64,000 nt of DNA, taken from contig JAGKQJ010000002.1 of assembly GCA_017898095.1 (NCBI GenBank), positions 1 through 64,000 of the forward strand, read 5' to 3'. Positions within the stretch are counted from its first letter, which is position 1. Each line of letters opens with the position of its first letter. The notes beneath the pieces were generated by a model. The model saw only the letters and a program-made list of their open reading frames with translations, was not told where the DNA came from and did no database searches. The position numbers and the translations under genes were made by a program. The stretch comes from Bacillaceae bacterium Marseille-Q3522 (GTDB lineage Bacteria > Bacillota > Bacilli > Bacillales > Cytobacillaceae). Positions 57,412 to 64,000 of the stretch are shown here, in pieces.

Positions 57412-58826
57412 TCATCTCTCCACCTCACTTCTGCACTCTCTATCGCTTCTGCCGGTTCTACGACGATCGTATTTGCACCCGGTTTTAGCGGGAAATAGCT
57501 GCCGATAAAGGCTTTTTCCCGTGTGATGTCTTCGCCGTTTCGCAAGATGATGTCCCGCGTATGGTCAAACGTGACAATATCACCGGCATGTGCAAGGATC
57601 GGTACCTGGTCGACTTCCAGATCGTTCTGCCGATACACGATTATGTCGGTGATATTCATATTAGCCAGCGGGAACGCGGCCCGCTGGAAGAATCGCACTT
57701 GCAGCTGTGTGATAGGCGCTGCGGCAATCTCTTCGGTGTCCACCCACGTCTTGCGGGATTGCAGATGGAACCGCAGCCCATCATGCGGCCATATCTCCGC
57801 TGTCCATACGTTGCCCTTGCGCTTTACCCGGAAGACGCCGCCCCAATTGTTTTGGGAGTTTGCCGGGCCATCTTCGCCAATGATATCATGGTTTTTTGCC
57901 CGTATGCGGCCGTACAAAGTGCCAGAGCCGCCAAAATGCTTGGTAACTGTAAATTTGCTGACAATCGTATTGTTAGCATCAAGCACAGACACTTCGATGC
58001 TTCCCGCCTGATTTTGCCCCGGCGTCGACCGCATCCCAAAGCCCGCTTCGTACTGGAAATCTTGGACAGCTTCGGAAAGCCCTGTTTTCAGTCCAGGGCC
58101 GTGCCAACGAGTGGATGTTCCGTAATCGTCCGTATAAAACTCGTCTCCGTTTGTTTTCAGTTGCCCCATTAGGTCACCAAATTCGACACTAGAGGCCGTG
58201 ATAGCTGTCCAACCCGTTGTTGTGTTGCAGTAGCTTTGCATGACCTTTGTAAGCGGGTCTGCCGGTGTCTCCTCTACCTTATTGGGCATGCCAACCATGT
58301 TAATGTTTCCTTCTCCGTCTGACACTGCGACAAAGGTTGTGTCGGATTTGATATGGACATCTATCACCGGTTCAGTTTTGGCTGTTCCGCCTACCTCGAA
58401 GGTGCCGGCGTTGGCGAATGTGGCGACAGTTTCGTTAAGAGCAAACTTGCGTGATTTTGGGCAGATGAAATTAATGGTACCGCGGCCGAAGTTTACTATT
58501 TGCTCAGGCTCAAATGAGCCGTCTATAACGGCATAGTAAACACGTCCCGGTTCATCATCAAAAATAAGCGGAGCTTCCTGCTCCGTAACGAGCCAAGCAG
58601 CCAAATCTTCTTCAACCTTACGCAGATCTAATTTATCCTTTCCTTCGATCGAGATCGGTTGCTGGATAACAAGCACATCTGTATCAGTGCCATCCAAATA
58701 TGCACCAACCATGCCAGGGAGCCGCAACAGATTCCTTCGCACTGGTGAGAATACAGATTTACGTCTCCCCGGCTCCATTCTCATGTATGTTTTTTTTATT
58801 CCGTTAAAAGAAAAAGAGAGTAGCAT
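57402..58826 (-). CDS. Distal tail protein (Dit)
   Basis: This 474-residue protein forms the ring joining tail tube and baseplate. The N-terminal half (MLLSFSFNGIKKTYMRMEPG, with RRNLLRLPGMVGAYLDGT) is typical of the siphovirus tail/Dit family. The inserted middle segment (about 200-400) looks like a galectin-like carbohydrate-binding fold, and the end is a beta-rich AGDIVTFDHTRDIILRNG. ATG 58826 follows GGGGAGG. It is placed between tape measure and Tal as expected. Confidence 0.88.
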   Translation of the reverse strand: MLLSFSFNGIKKTYMRMEPGRRKSVFSPVRRNLLRLPGMVGAYLDGTDTDVLVIQQPISIEGKDKLDLRKVEEDLAAWLVTEQEAPLIFDDEPGRVYYAVIDGSFEPEQIVNFGRGTINFICPKSRKFALNETVATFANAGTFEVGGTAKTEPVIDVHIKSDTTFVAVSDGEGNINMVGMPNKVEETPADPLTKVMQSYCNTTTGWTAITASSVEFGDLMGQLKTNGDEFYTDDYGTSTRWHGPGLKTGLSEAVQDFQYEAGFGMRSTPGQNQAGSIEVSVLDANNTIVSKFTVTKHFGGSGTLYGRIRAKNHDIIGEDGPANSQNNWGGVFRVKRKGNVWTAEIWPHDGLRFHLQSRKTWVDTEEIAAAPITQLQVRFFQRAAFPLANMNITDIIVYRQNDLEVDQVPILAHAGDIVTFDHTRDIILRNGEDITREKAFIGSYFPLKPGANTIVVEPAEAIESAEVRWRDEWF

Positions 58827-58830
58827 GATT

Positions 58831-61800
58831 CTACCTCCCCTCAAAAAGATTGAATCTATTTTCATTAAACTGTTGTAAATCTGTTATATCGTCTACTAGC
58901 CATCTAGCTAATTCTCTTTCATCCGGTGTAACAACTTGAATGACGACTGGTTGTTTCGGCTGAAGTGGAGCGGATTGCTGTGTAGCAGGTACTGTTACAG
59001 CACCTGTTCCAGTTAAATCGATTACTTCTCTTCCTCGCTCTGCTACATAAGCGAGTCCATCAGAAATCGTAAGCCCCCCTGTTGCCATCATCGGAATATT
59101 CCACTTTCGCAGAATTGCTTCCGTGTCGTGGTTTGGGATTACTCTTGCCCCTTTTGGCAAGTGTACGAGTTCCGGACCTCTCTCACCAACAAGTGCAAAT
59201 CCTTCAGGAGCATTTCTTGTTCCAGATGCGAATGCCGATAAAGAAGGTCCACGGGTGTTAAGAAAAATAGACTTTCGTATCGGCCTTCCCAATATATCAT
59301 TCAACTCATTTGCGTATTGCCTTGAACTGTCATCAATTACGATATCCTTATAAACCGTTTTACCAGCCAACGAGTTTACATTTTTTAGTTCTGTTTGAGC
59401 ACCTTGCAGTTTTCCAATTTGTGAATCAAGCATCCCGACTTGCTCTTCATATTGCTCCGTCTGTATCTTTCCAGCATTATGAAGTTCTTCTAACTTGCTT
59501 CTTTCCTGCTCCAACTTTGCAATTTCTAGCTGAACCGTTGCAAGGCCCTTCCCTTTTTCTGCGTTGAGCCCGACAGTTGCAAGTATAATAGATTCATACT
59601 TGTATTTATTCTCATCCAAAAGCTTTAATTCTTGTTCGATCGTATCTATGTTTGTATACCGGCTATCTAACTGATTAAGTAGAGTCTCGCGAGTTCTTTC
59701 TTCAGTTCGAAACTTTTCCTGAAGCCCTTGTAATTCCCGTTCTGCATGATCTACAAGTGCCTGACCTTTTACGGATTGATCGCCCTTGAGAGAATCTATT
59801 TCTCTTTCTTTTTCTGCAATCTGCAAATTTAAACTTGTGATATTTTCATAGGCTTGTTGACGGGCTAACTCTTTATTGTTTATCTCGTCGATTAATTGCT
59901 GCTTATCTTCTAATAGATCATTCTCTTTTTCAATATTATTGCTAATAGCAGCTTCAGCATCGATTTTAAGCCCTCTTAATTTCTCTTCGTTCACAAGTTT
60001 CAATTGATCGGTATTACTAGCAAAGGCATTTCCCTGATCGCTTATTGCTTTTTCTGTGTCTGGAGCTTGATCGATAATATCCTGATTTAGGCTTAAAAAC
60101 TCATTCATTTCTTCGTTGGTAAATCCGGATTTTTCAAGTAATTTATTCTGCTTATCCGTTAACTCCGCGATCTTATCCGGACTCGCTGTGCTTGCTAACA
60201 AAGATTGGATGTCCAAAAATTCTAGCATCTCATCGTTAGAAAGTTTATTCTTCAAGCTTAAATCTTCGTATCGAGCGATCAATTCATCTGTTTGCTGGAT
60301 TTCTTTTTGCTTTGCCTCTAACGTTTCGAAAGATACCTCGTTAAAACCTTTATAGGCCTTGCTTATTCCGACAACTGCCACCGTTGCTAATCCAAGACCT
60401 GCTATCGTCAACCCGACTGGATTCGTTAATAAACTAAGAGCACCAGCCAAGCCAGCTCTTAAACCAATTGCCTCAGTGAGAGGTGCGACTACTTTTAAGA
60501 GCGATCCAGCCCCAGATGCCACGCTTCCAAGGCCCATTACAACCGGTCCGGCTGCAGCCGCTATTCCACCCAAAACAAGAATAGTCTGACGTGCTTCCGG
60601 GGGCATGTCTGCAAAAGCTCCAGTTACGTCTCCAACGACATCCGCAACCTTTGGAAGAATATCCTCCGCTATGTCCAGCAGATCTTCTCCGACCGGCTTC
60701 ATGTCAGACTGAAAGTCTCTCCATATTTTTTGCGCTCTCGCTCCAAAATTATCGTTTATTGCTTTTCCTGCTTTTCCGGAAGCATTCTGTACGTCTGCAA
60801 GTTCCCCGGTCACATTACCGAGAGAGGAAATAGCATCCGAACCGGCCTCTGTCCAAACATCCCCGAATAGACCGGCTCCAATCTGATTCCGTTTGACCTG
60901 GTTATCCATTCCGCCCAGGGCTTTTGTGGTCGCAACCATGACATCATAGGCACTAGCATTTCCTTTTTGATACTTTTCCCACATTTCATCTGCAGAGCCG
61001 CCAAGAACGTTAAAGGATTCTTCGACATCCTCACTTCCGCTTATAAGATTATCAGTAAAGGTTTGTGTTAAAGAGGATAAAGCATCAAAATTTTCCATTC
61101 CACTTTTACTGGCTTGTATCATGAGTTCGAATGCTTGTTGACCGGTCGCACCCATTCCGTGCAAGGTCGGAGCTAGTTCCGTGAGCGCATCTGCCATATC
61201 GCCCCGGAAAACACCAGACGTATTTTGGGCTGCGTAAGTTATCATGTCTAGTGCCTGGACACCACTAAGATTAAAGTTTTTCATGACTGTGTTTACACCG
61301 GTAACGGATTCTGTCATATCCATATCGAACGTTTTTGCCAATGTTAGAACACCCTTACTCATGTAAGCCATTTCTGTAGCTGGTATGTCACCAACAACAT
61401 TATATAAAGCACTCACTGCGTCTCCAGCTTCTTGCAAGGATTCGCCAAAGCCATCTTTCCAAACATCATTTGCAACGTTAGCCAAGTCGTTAGCTTTTTC
61501 AGCTGTCAAGTCCAGCTGTGACTGTATTCTGCCAATGATCGCGTCAAAGCCATTTGCCGCTTTCCCCGCTGCAAATCCGATTCCGGCAAGCGGGAGACTG
61601 ACAGCTGCAGTCATGCCTTGCCCAATATTATTCATTCGTTCTCCGGCATCTCCAAGAGACTCGCTTGCATCTCCCATTCTACGACTTAAGTTTTTCCAAG
61701 CGTTCGATTGATCGTTGATTTGACTCGTTGTCCTGGTTAATTGATCTTGCGTGCGATTCATTGCAGCGACCGCACGGTTGTACGTGCCGGCAAGGCGGAT

Positions 61801-62091
61801 AGTTTCATCCGCATCCTCGCCCTTTTCTTTCCGGCTTTGCTCATACTGACGCCGCAATTCAGCTACCTTCTGGCGGTGTACTTCCATCGTCCTGGTTAAG
61901 ATGTCTGCACGGTTTTTTAACGTGTCTAAACTGTCATCAAAGCGTGCAGCCCCAACCGTTGTCGTTTTAAACTCCGCATTTAGCGCACTTAATCGCCGGT
62001 TCGCATTTTGCATCCCACGGGTAAAATCGATACTGTTAAGTCCAAGTGTAACGCGCAACGCTCCAATTTCTCCGGATACTCCTGTTGGCAT
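58831..62091 (-). CDS. Tail tape measure protein
   Basis: This 1086-residue protein sets tail length and helps DNA entry. The N-terminal TP901-type part has NANRRLSALNAEFK and long coils. A hydrophobic region lies near 500-600. The C-terminal ASGTRNAPEGFALVGERGPELVHL is typical of tape measures. At about 1.5 Angstrom per residue it would give a tail near 160 nm, an estimate. AGGAGGTG before ATG. Confidence 0.93.
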   Translation of the reverse strand: MPTGVSGEIGALRVTLGLNSIDFTRGMQNANRRLSALNAEFKTTTVGAARFDDSLDTLKNRADILTRTMEVHRQKVAELRRQYEQSRKEKGEDADETIRLAGTYNRAVAAMNRTQDQLTRTTSQINDQSNAWKNLSRRMGDASESLGDAGERMNNIGQGMTAAVSLPLAGIGFAAGKAANGFDAIIGRIQSQLDLTAEKANDLANVANDVWKDGFGESLQEAGDAVSALYNVVGDIPATEMAYMSKGVLTLAKTFDMDMTESVTGVNTVMKNFNLSGVQALDMITYAAQNTSGVFRGDMADALTELAPTLHGMGATGQQAFELMIQASKSGMENFDALSSLTQTFTDNLISGSEDVEESFNVLGGSADEMWEKYQKGNASAYDVMVATTKALGGMDNQVKRNQIGAGLFGDVWTEAGSDAISSLGNVTGELADVQNASGKAGKAINDNFGARAQKIWRDFQSDMKPVGEDLLDIAEDILPKVADVVGDVTGAFADMPPEARQTILVLGGIAAAAGPVVMGLGSVASGAGSLLKVVAPLTEAIGLRAGLAGALSLLTNPVGLTIAGLGLATVAVVGISKAYKGFNEVSFETLEAKQKEIQQTDELIARYEDLSLKNKLSNDEMLEFLDIQSLLASTASPDKIAELTDKQNKLLEKSGFTNEEMNEFLSLNQDIIDQAPDTEKAISDQGNAFASNTDQLKLVNEEKLRGLKIDAEAAISNNIEKENDLLEDKQQLIDEINNKELARQQAYENITSLNLQIAEKEREIDSLKGDQSVKGQALVDHAERELQGLQEKFRTEERTRETLLNQLDSRYTNIDTIEQELKLLDENKYKYESIILATVGLNAEKGKGLATVQLEIAKLEQERSKLEELHNAGKIQTEQYEEQVGMLDSQIGKLQGAQTELKNVNSLAGKTVYKDIVIDDSSRQYANELNDILGRPIRKSIFLNTRGPSLSAFASGTRNAPEGFALVGERGPELVHLPKGARVIPNHDTEAILRKWNIPMMATGGLTISDGLAYVAERGREVIDLTGTGAVTVPATQQSAPLQPKQPVVIQVVTPDERELARWLVDDITDLQQFNENRFNLFEGR

Positions 62092-62106
62092 TTGCTCACC
62101 TCCTGC

Positions 62107-62274
62107 CTATAACCAAGGTACCTGATCGGCACTTGTAACAGTTTCTGGTTTATTGATTTCAAACAGGTAAAATATGTCCGATTCGTCAATCTGGCTTAGT
62201 GTCCAGCCATTTTTTATCATGCTACGATAAAATTTCTTTAATAGCTGATTAGCTTCTCGAAACGTTACTTTTTT
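62107..62274 (-). CDS. -1 frameshift extension of tail assembly chaperone (GT product)
   Basis: From the slippery heptamer A AAA AAG (62268-62274), where the stop TAA follows directly, a -1 slip enters a frame that stays open for 53 codons: VTFREANQLLKKFYRSM at its start and SADQVPWL at its end, stop at 62107. The product would be the 0-frame chaperone plus this tail, about 149 residues. The extension ends just upstream of the tape measure ATG, matching the lambda G-GT organisation. No start codon of its own is supported. Confidence 0.85.
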   Translation of the reverse strand, partial: KKVTFREANQLLKKFYRSMIKNGWTLSQIDESDIFYLFEINKPETVTSADQVPWL

Positions 62275-62555
62275 CCGCTTCCCGAATCCTCCTCATCGGT
62301 TGGGAGAAACAGGTCATCTACCGTCCGCATTACCTTATCATGCGGAACGCCCTCATAAAACTGTTCGAGAGTAAACTGATCTTTAAATGCGTACACGACA
62401 AGGCTTGCTAACTCATCAATCTCTTCTACCGTTAAATCTCTTAAGTTTTCTACTTTAGATTTCCACTCAATATATTTACGCCAAACCATCCCGTTTACAA
62501 AAGGTATTGTAAACTTTTTTTCTTTGCCATCGATAAATAGAGATAATGACTTCAT
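62265..62555 (-). CDS. Tail assembly chaperone (G product)
   Basis: The 96-residue protein (MKSLSLFIDGKEKKFTIPFV, with WRKYIEWKSK) resembles siphovirus tail chaperones that keep the tape measure soluble. It ends in GSGKK at a slippery site that allows a -1 extension. It lies between the major tail protein and tape measure as expected. Confidence 0.85.
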   Translation of the reverse strand: MKSLSLFIDGKEKKFTIPFVNGMVWRKYIEWKSKVENLRDLTVEEIDELASLVVYAFKDQFTLEQFYEGVPHDKVMRTVDDLFLPTDEEDSGSGKK

Positions 62556-62573
62556 GTTTTCACTTCCCTTTCA

Positions 62574-62600
62574 AAGAAAAAGAGACAGGATAACCTGCCT
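62574..62600 (-). terminator. Terminator downstream of major tail gene
   Basis: GGCAGG-TTAT-CCTGTC stem followed by TCTTTTTC on the minus strand, between the major tail and chaperone genes. Partial termination would lower chaperone level relative to the major tail protein. A GTATCA/TGATAC hairpin follows at 62650-62668. Confidence 0.7.
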
Positions 62601-62687
62601 CGTGTATTAGTATCAATCCCCGTTCACTCCCACGATAAACTAACTGTAGTATCATCCTTTGATACTAGCGAGAGACTACGGGGCATA

Positions 62688-63242
62688 TTAGGGCGCGGGT
62701 GTTGGCTCGTAAACACTTGTAAACCAGGCTTGGGCGACAGTAGTCAACGTACTTGGTGAGTCGTGACGAGCCCGCCAATCCCCATTATCCATTGCCACGA
62801 AAGTACCGGTTATGGTGGCAGTTTCAAAGGTAACACTTTCACCCTTCGTATTACTTGTCGTGCCTGGAGGTTGAAATTTCCCTTTGTAGTAGCAATAAAA
62901 TCGGAACCCGCCGTCATCAAGAGGTAGTCGAAACAACAACGCTCCGTACGGAGCAACATCATCCGCATTATCAATGATAACCCCTTCCGTGTTTTTCGTT
63001 GTCCCCATTAGCGTGTCGTATTCCGTATCTTTTAAGTCCGCGACATTCAACGATACAGAAATGCTCCCTAGTGCTTGCGCAACTGCAACAGCACGGTCGT
63101 CTGCGTACAAGTTTGTCACTGAAAAGTTCGGAGTGATCGTTGCATTGATTGCATCTCTAATTTTAATTGGCGTCATCCAACCATCGCCTGTGGTGTTGAG
63201 TGGTGCAAAATATAAATCTCGTAAGCCAATTACATATCCCAT
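62688..63242 (-). CDS. Major tail tube protein
   Basis: This 184-residue beta-rich protein (MGYVIGLRDLYFAPLNTTGD) has GALLFRLPLDDGGF and GESVTFETATITGTFVA, typical of the phi13-like major tail proteins that polymerise into the tube. Strong AGAAGGAGG site, consistent with high expression. Confidence 0.9.
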   Translation of the reverse strand: MGYVIGLRDLYFAPLNTTGDGWMTPIKIRDAINATITPNFSVTNLYADDRAVAVAQALGSISVSLNVADLKDTEYDTLMGTTKNTEGVIIDNADDVAPYGALLFRLPLDDGGFRFYCYYKGKFQPPGTTSNTKGESVTFETATITGTFVAMDNGDWRARHDSPSTLTTVAQAWFTSVYEPTPAP

Positions 63243-63256
63243 GTAAAATCCTCCTT

Positions 63257-63580
63257 CTATTGGGCATAATTAAAACGGAGTATCTTGTGATAAGTCTCCG
63301 TTTCGTCTTCGTATATTTCTCCTTCGTACTGCCTTATGAAACCAGTCGCTTTTAGCTTACTTTTAACCTGCTTAACAACGTCAGTATAATCAACTTGACT
63401 CCACACATCGACTTGAATAGAGTAAGCGGTTCGCTTTTCCTCATCTTCTGCAAACAGTGCTCCGCGCTGGTTATATTCAAAATAGGTGATATAGGTCGTC
63501 TCTTCACCTGGATAAGTCTGAAAAGACACCGGGATTCCGATAGGTTCGAGTGTAGACTCTATCAGATTGTTTAGACTCAT
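63257..63580 (-). CDS. Tail terminator-like/head-tail joining protein
   Basis: The 107-residue protein with ITYFEYNQRGALFAEDEEK and SIQVDVWSQ is of the small tail completion type that sits between gp10-like and major tail genes. Overlaps the upstream gene stop (ATGA). Confidence 0.8.
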   Translation of the reverse strand: MSLNNLIESTLEPIGIPVSFQTYPGEETTYITYFEYNQRGALFAEDEEKRTAYSIQVDVWSQVDYTDVVKQVKSKLKATGFIRQYEGEIYEDETETYHKILRFNYAQ

Positions 63581-64000
63581 AAGTTCAAGTCCTCTCTGAT
63601 GACTTCAGACATTTTGTCTTGAGCTTTGCTTTTGTTATTTTCATATGCCGGTCCGACAAATGGTTTCGCAGTCATCCTCGAATACTTACGTCCCTTATGC
63701 TTCCCATATCGTACACGTCCGGATTTACGACCGAATTCAAGGAAATACCCGTAATAAGCATCTCCCTGTTGGCTAATACCGATTTCAACCGTTTCATCAT
63801 CTTTTATATTGGAAATTGCAACATTGTTTTTCAAGTTCCCTGTTCTGACTAAGCCTTTCGACACAATCTCATTTTCAATTCCGTCTTTAAAGACCTTGGC
63901 ACCAGCATTCAAAGCTTTTTCTTTCGTACTTATTTCAAGTGTTTTTTGCATTTCGGTAACTCTTTGTAAAAGCTGATTCATTCCGTCCAATTGTGCTGGC
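63577..64000 (-). CDS. HK97 gp10-like head-tail joining protein (5' end beyond window)
   Basis: At least 137 residues with RTGNLKNNVAISN, YGYFLEFGRKSGR and AKPFVGPAYE, the signature of the HK97 gp10 family. A TTG at 63990 could start it, but the frame remains open to the window edge (PAQLDGMNQLL) and family N-termini include this stretch, so the true start is probably outside. No ribosome site is visible near 63990. Confidence 0.87.
   Translation of the reverse strand, partial: PAQLDGMNQLLQRVTEMQKTLEISTKEKALNAGAKVFKDGIENEIVSKGLVRTGNLKNNVAISNIKDDETVEIGISQQGDAYYGYFLEFGRKSGRVRYGKHKGRKYSRMTAKPFVGPAYENNKSKAQDKMSEVIREDLNL

Larger units (their letters stand above)
45938..64000. mobile_element. Siphovirus-type prophage, lysis-side end (continues past window)
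   Basis: Starting inside radC, the region carries an accessory segment (46.1-50.1 kb), then on the minus strand lysis genes (endolysin, holin, XhlA-like), tail-tip protein, Dit, tape measure, frameshifted tail chaperone, major tail protein and head-tail joining genes. This is the standard lambda-like late order read right to left. Integrase, replication, packaging and capsid genes are not in the window. The module is long and intact as far as seen, so it could be functional. Confidence 0.95.

Noticed and set aside
57561-58172. 203-codon plus-strand frame opposite the Dit gene
   Set aside because: Dit is clearly coding on the other strand; no start signal or family match.

Overview
This 64 kb window comes from a low-to-moderate GC, endospore-forming Firmicute of the family Bacillaceae. 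The evidence is the gene content and order (relA-apt-recJ, secDF-comN-spoVB, yajC-tgt-queA-ruvBA-bofC, safA, pheAB-obgE-spo0B, rpmA-prp-rplU, spoIVFAB, minCD-mreBCD-radC), the frequent TTG and GTG starts, and strong AGGAGG-type ribosome binding sites. I cannot name the species from sequence alone.

From 1 to about 45.9 kb is core chromosome, almost all on the minus strand. In order it holds: aspS (cut by the window edge) and hisS behind a T-box leader; a small yrzK-like gene, dtd and relA; apt overlapping recJ; lapA-like; secDF; comN; spoVB (plus strand), a DUF421 gene and a TIGR04086 membrane gene; the yajC/tgt/queA queuosine-secretion block; DUF2905-ruvB, ruvA and bofC. An acetoin dehydrogenase island follows, acoA-acoB-acoC-acoL with its activator gene acoR. 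It has a textbook sigma-54 promoter and CcpA (cre) sites in front of acoA and inside the acoR promoter. Next come a spore-coat kinase-like gene overlapping safA, niaR (plus strand), pheA and pheB, obgE and spo0B, rpmA-prp-rplU with an L21-type leader, an RNase E/G gene, spoIVFB-spoIVFA, minD-minC, and mreD-mreC-mreB.

At about 45.94 kb the radC gene is cut. Only its C-terminal part with the JAMM motif remains, and a siphovirus-type prophage begins there and runs past the window end. Its terminal 4 kb (46.1-50.1 kb) is an accessory segment transcribed mostly away from the late genes. It holds a membrane-anchored coiled-coil protein, a small WYL-like protein and a second small protein that diverge from a LexA-like operator pair, a 36-residue SinI-like ORF, and a promoter-led three-gene cassette. 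The cassette ends in a 383-residue protein made almost entirely of homing-endonuclease-associated repeats without a nuclease domain. Reading leftward from the window end, the minus-strand late operon encodes an HK97 gp10-like protein, a tail terminator-like protein, the major tail protein, a tail chaperone with a -1 frameshift extension, tape measure, Dit, a 1634-residue tail-tip protein with an S74-like chaperone end, two small proteins, an XhlA-like protein, a holin and a LysM amidase endolysin.

Two families of short, hairpin-rich dispersed repeats sit in intergenic spaces of the core chromosome. Family R1 is about 215 bp (6.5, 15.9 and 36.3 kb, plus a deleted copy at 3.4 kb). Family R2 is about 80 bp (20.1 and 32.6 kb, plus decayed copies). 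No tRNA or rRNA gene, no CRISPR array and no intact insertion sequence was recognised. The least explained parts are the prophage accessory cassette, the R1 repeats and the dual-codon T-box.
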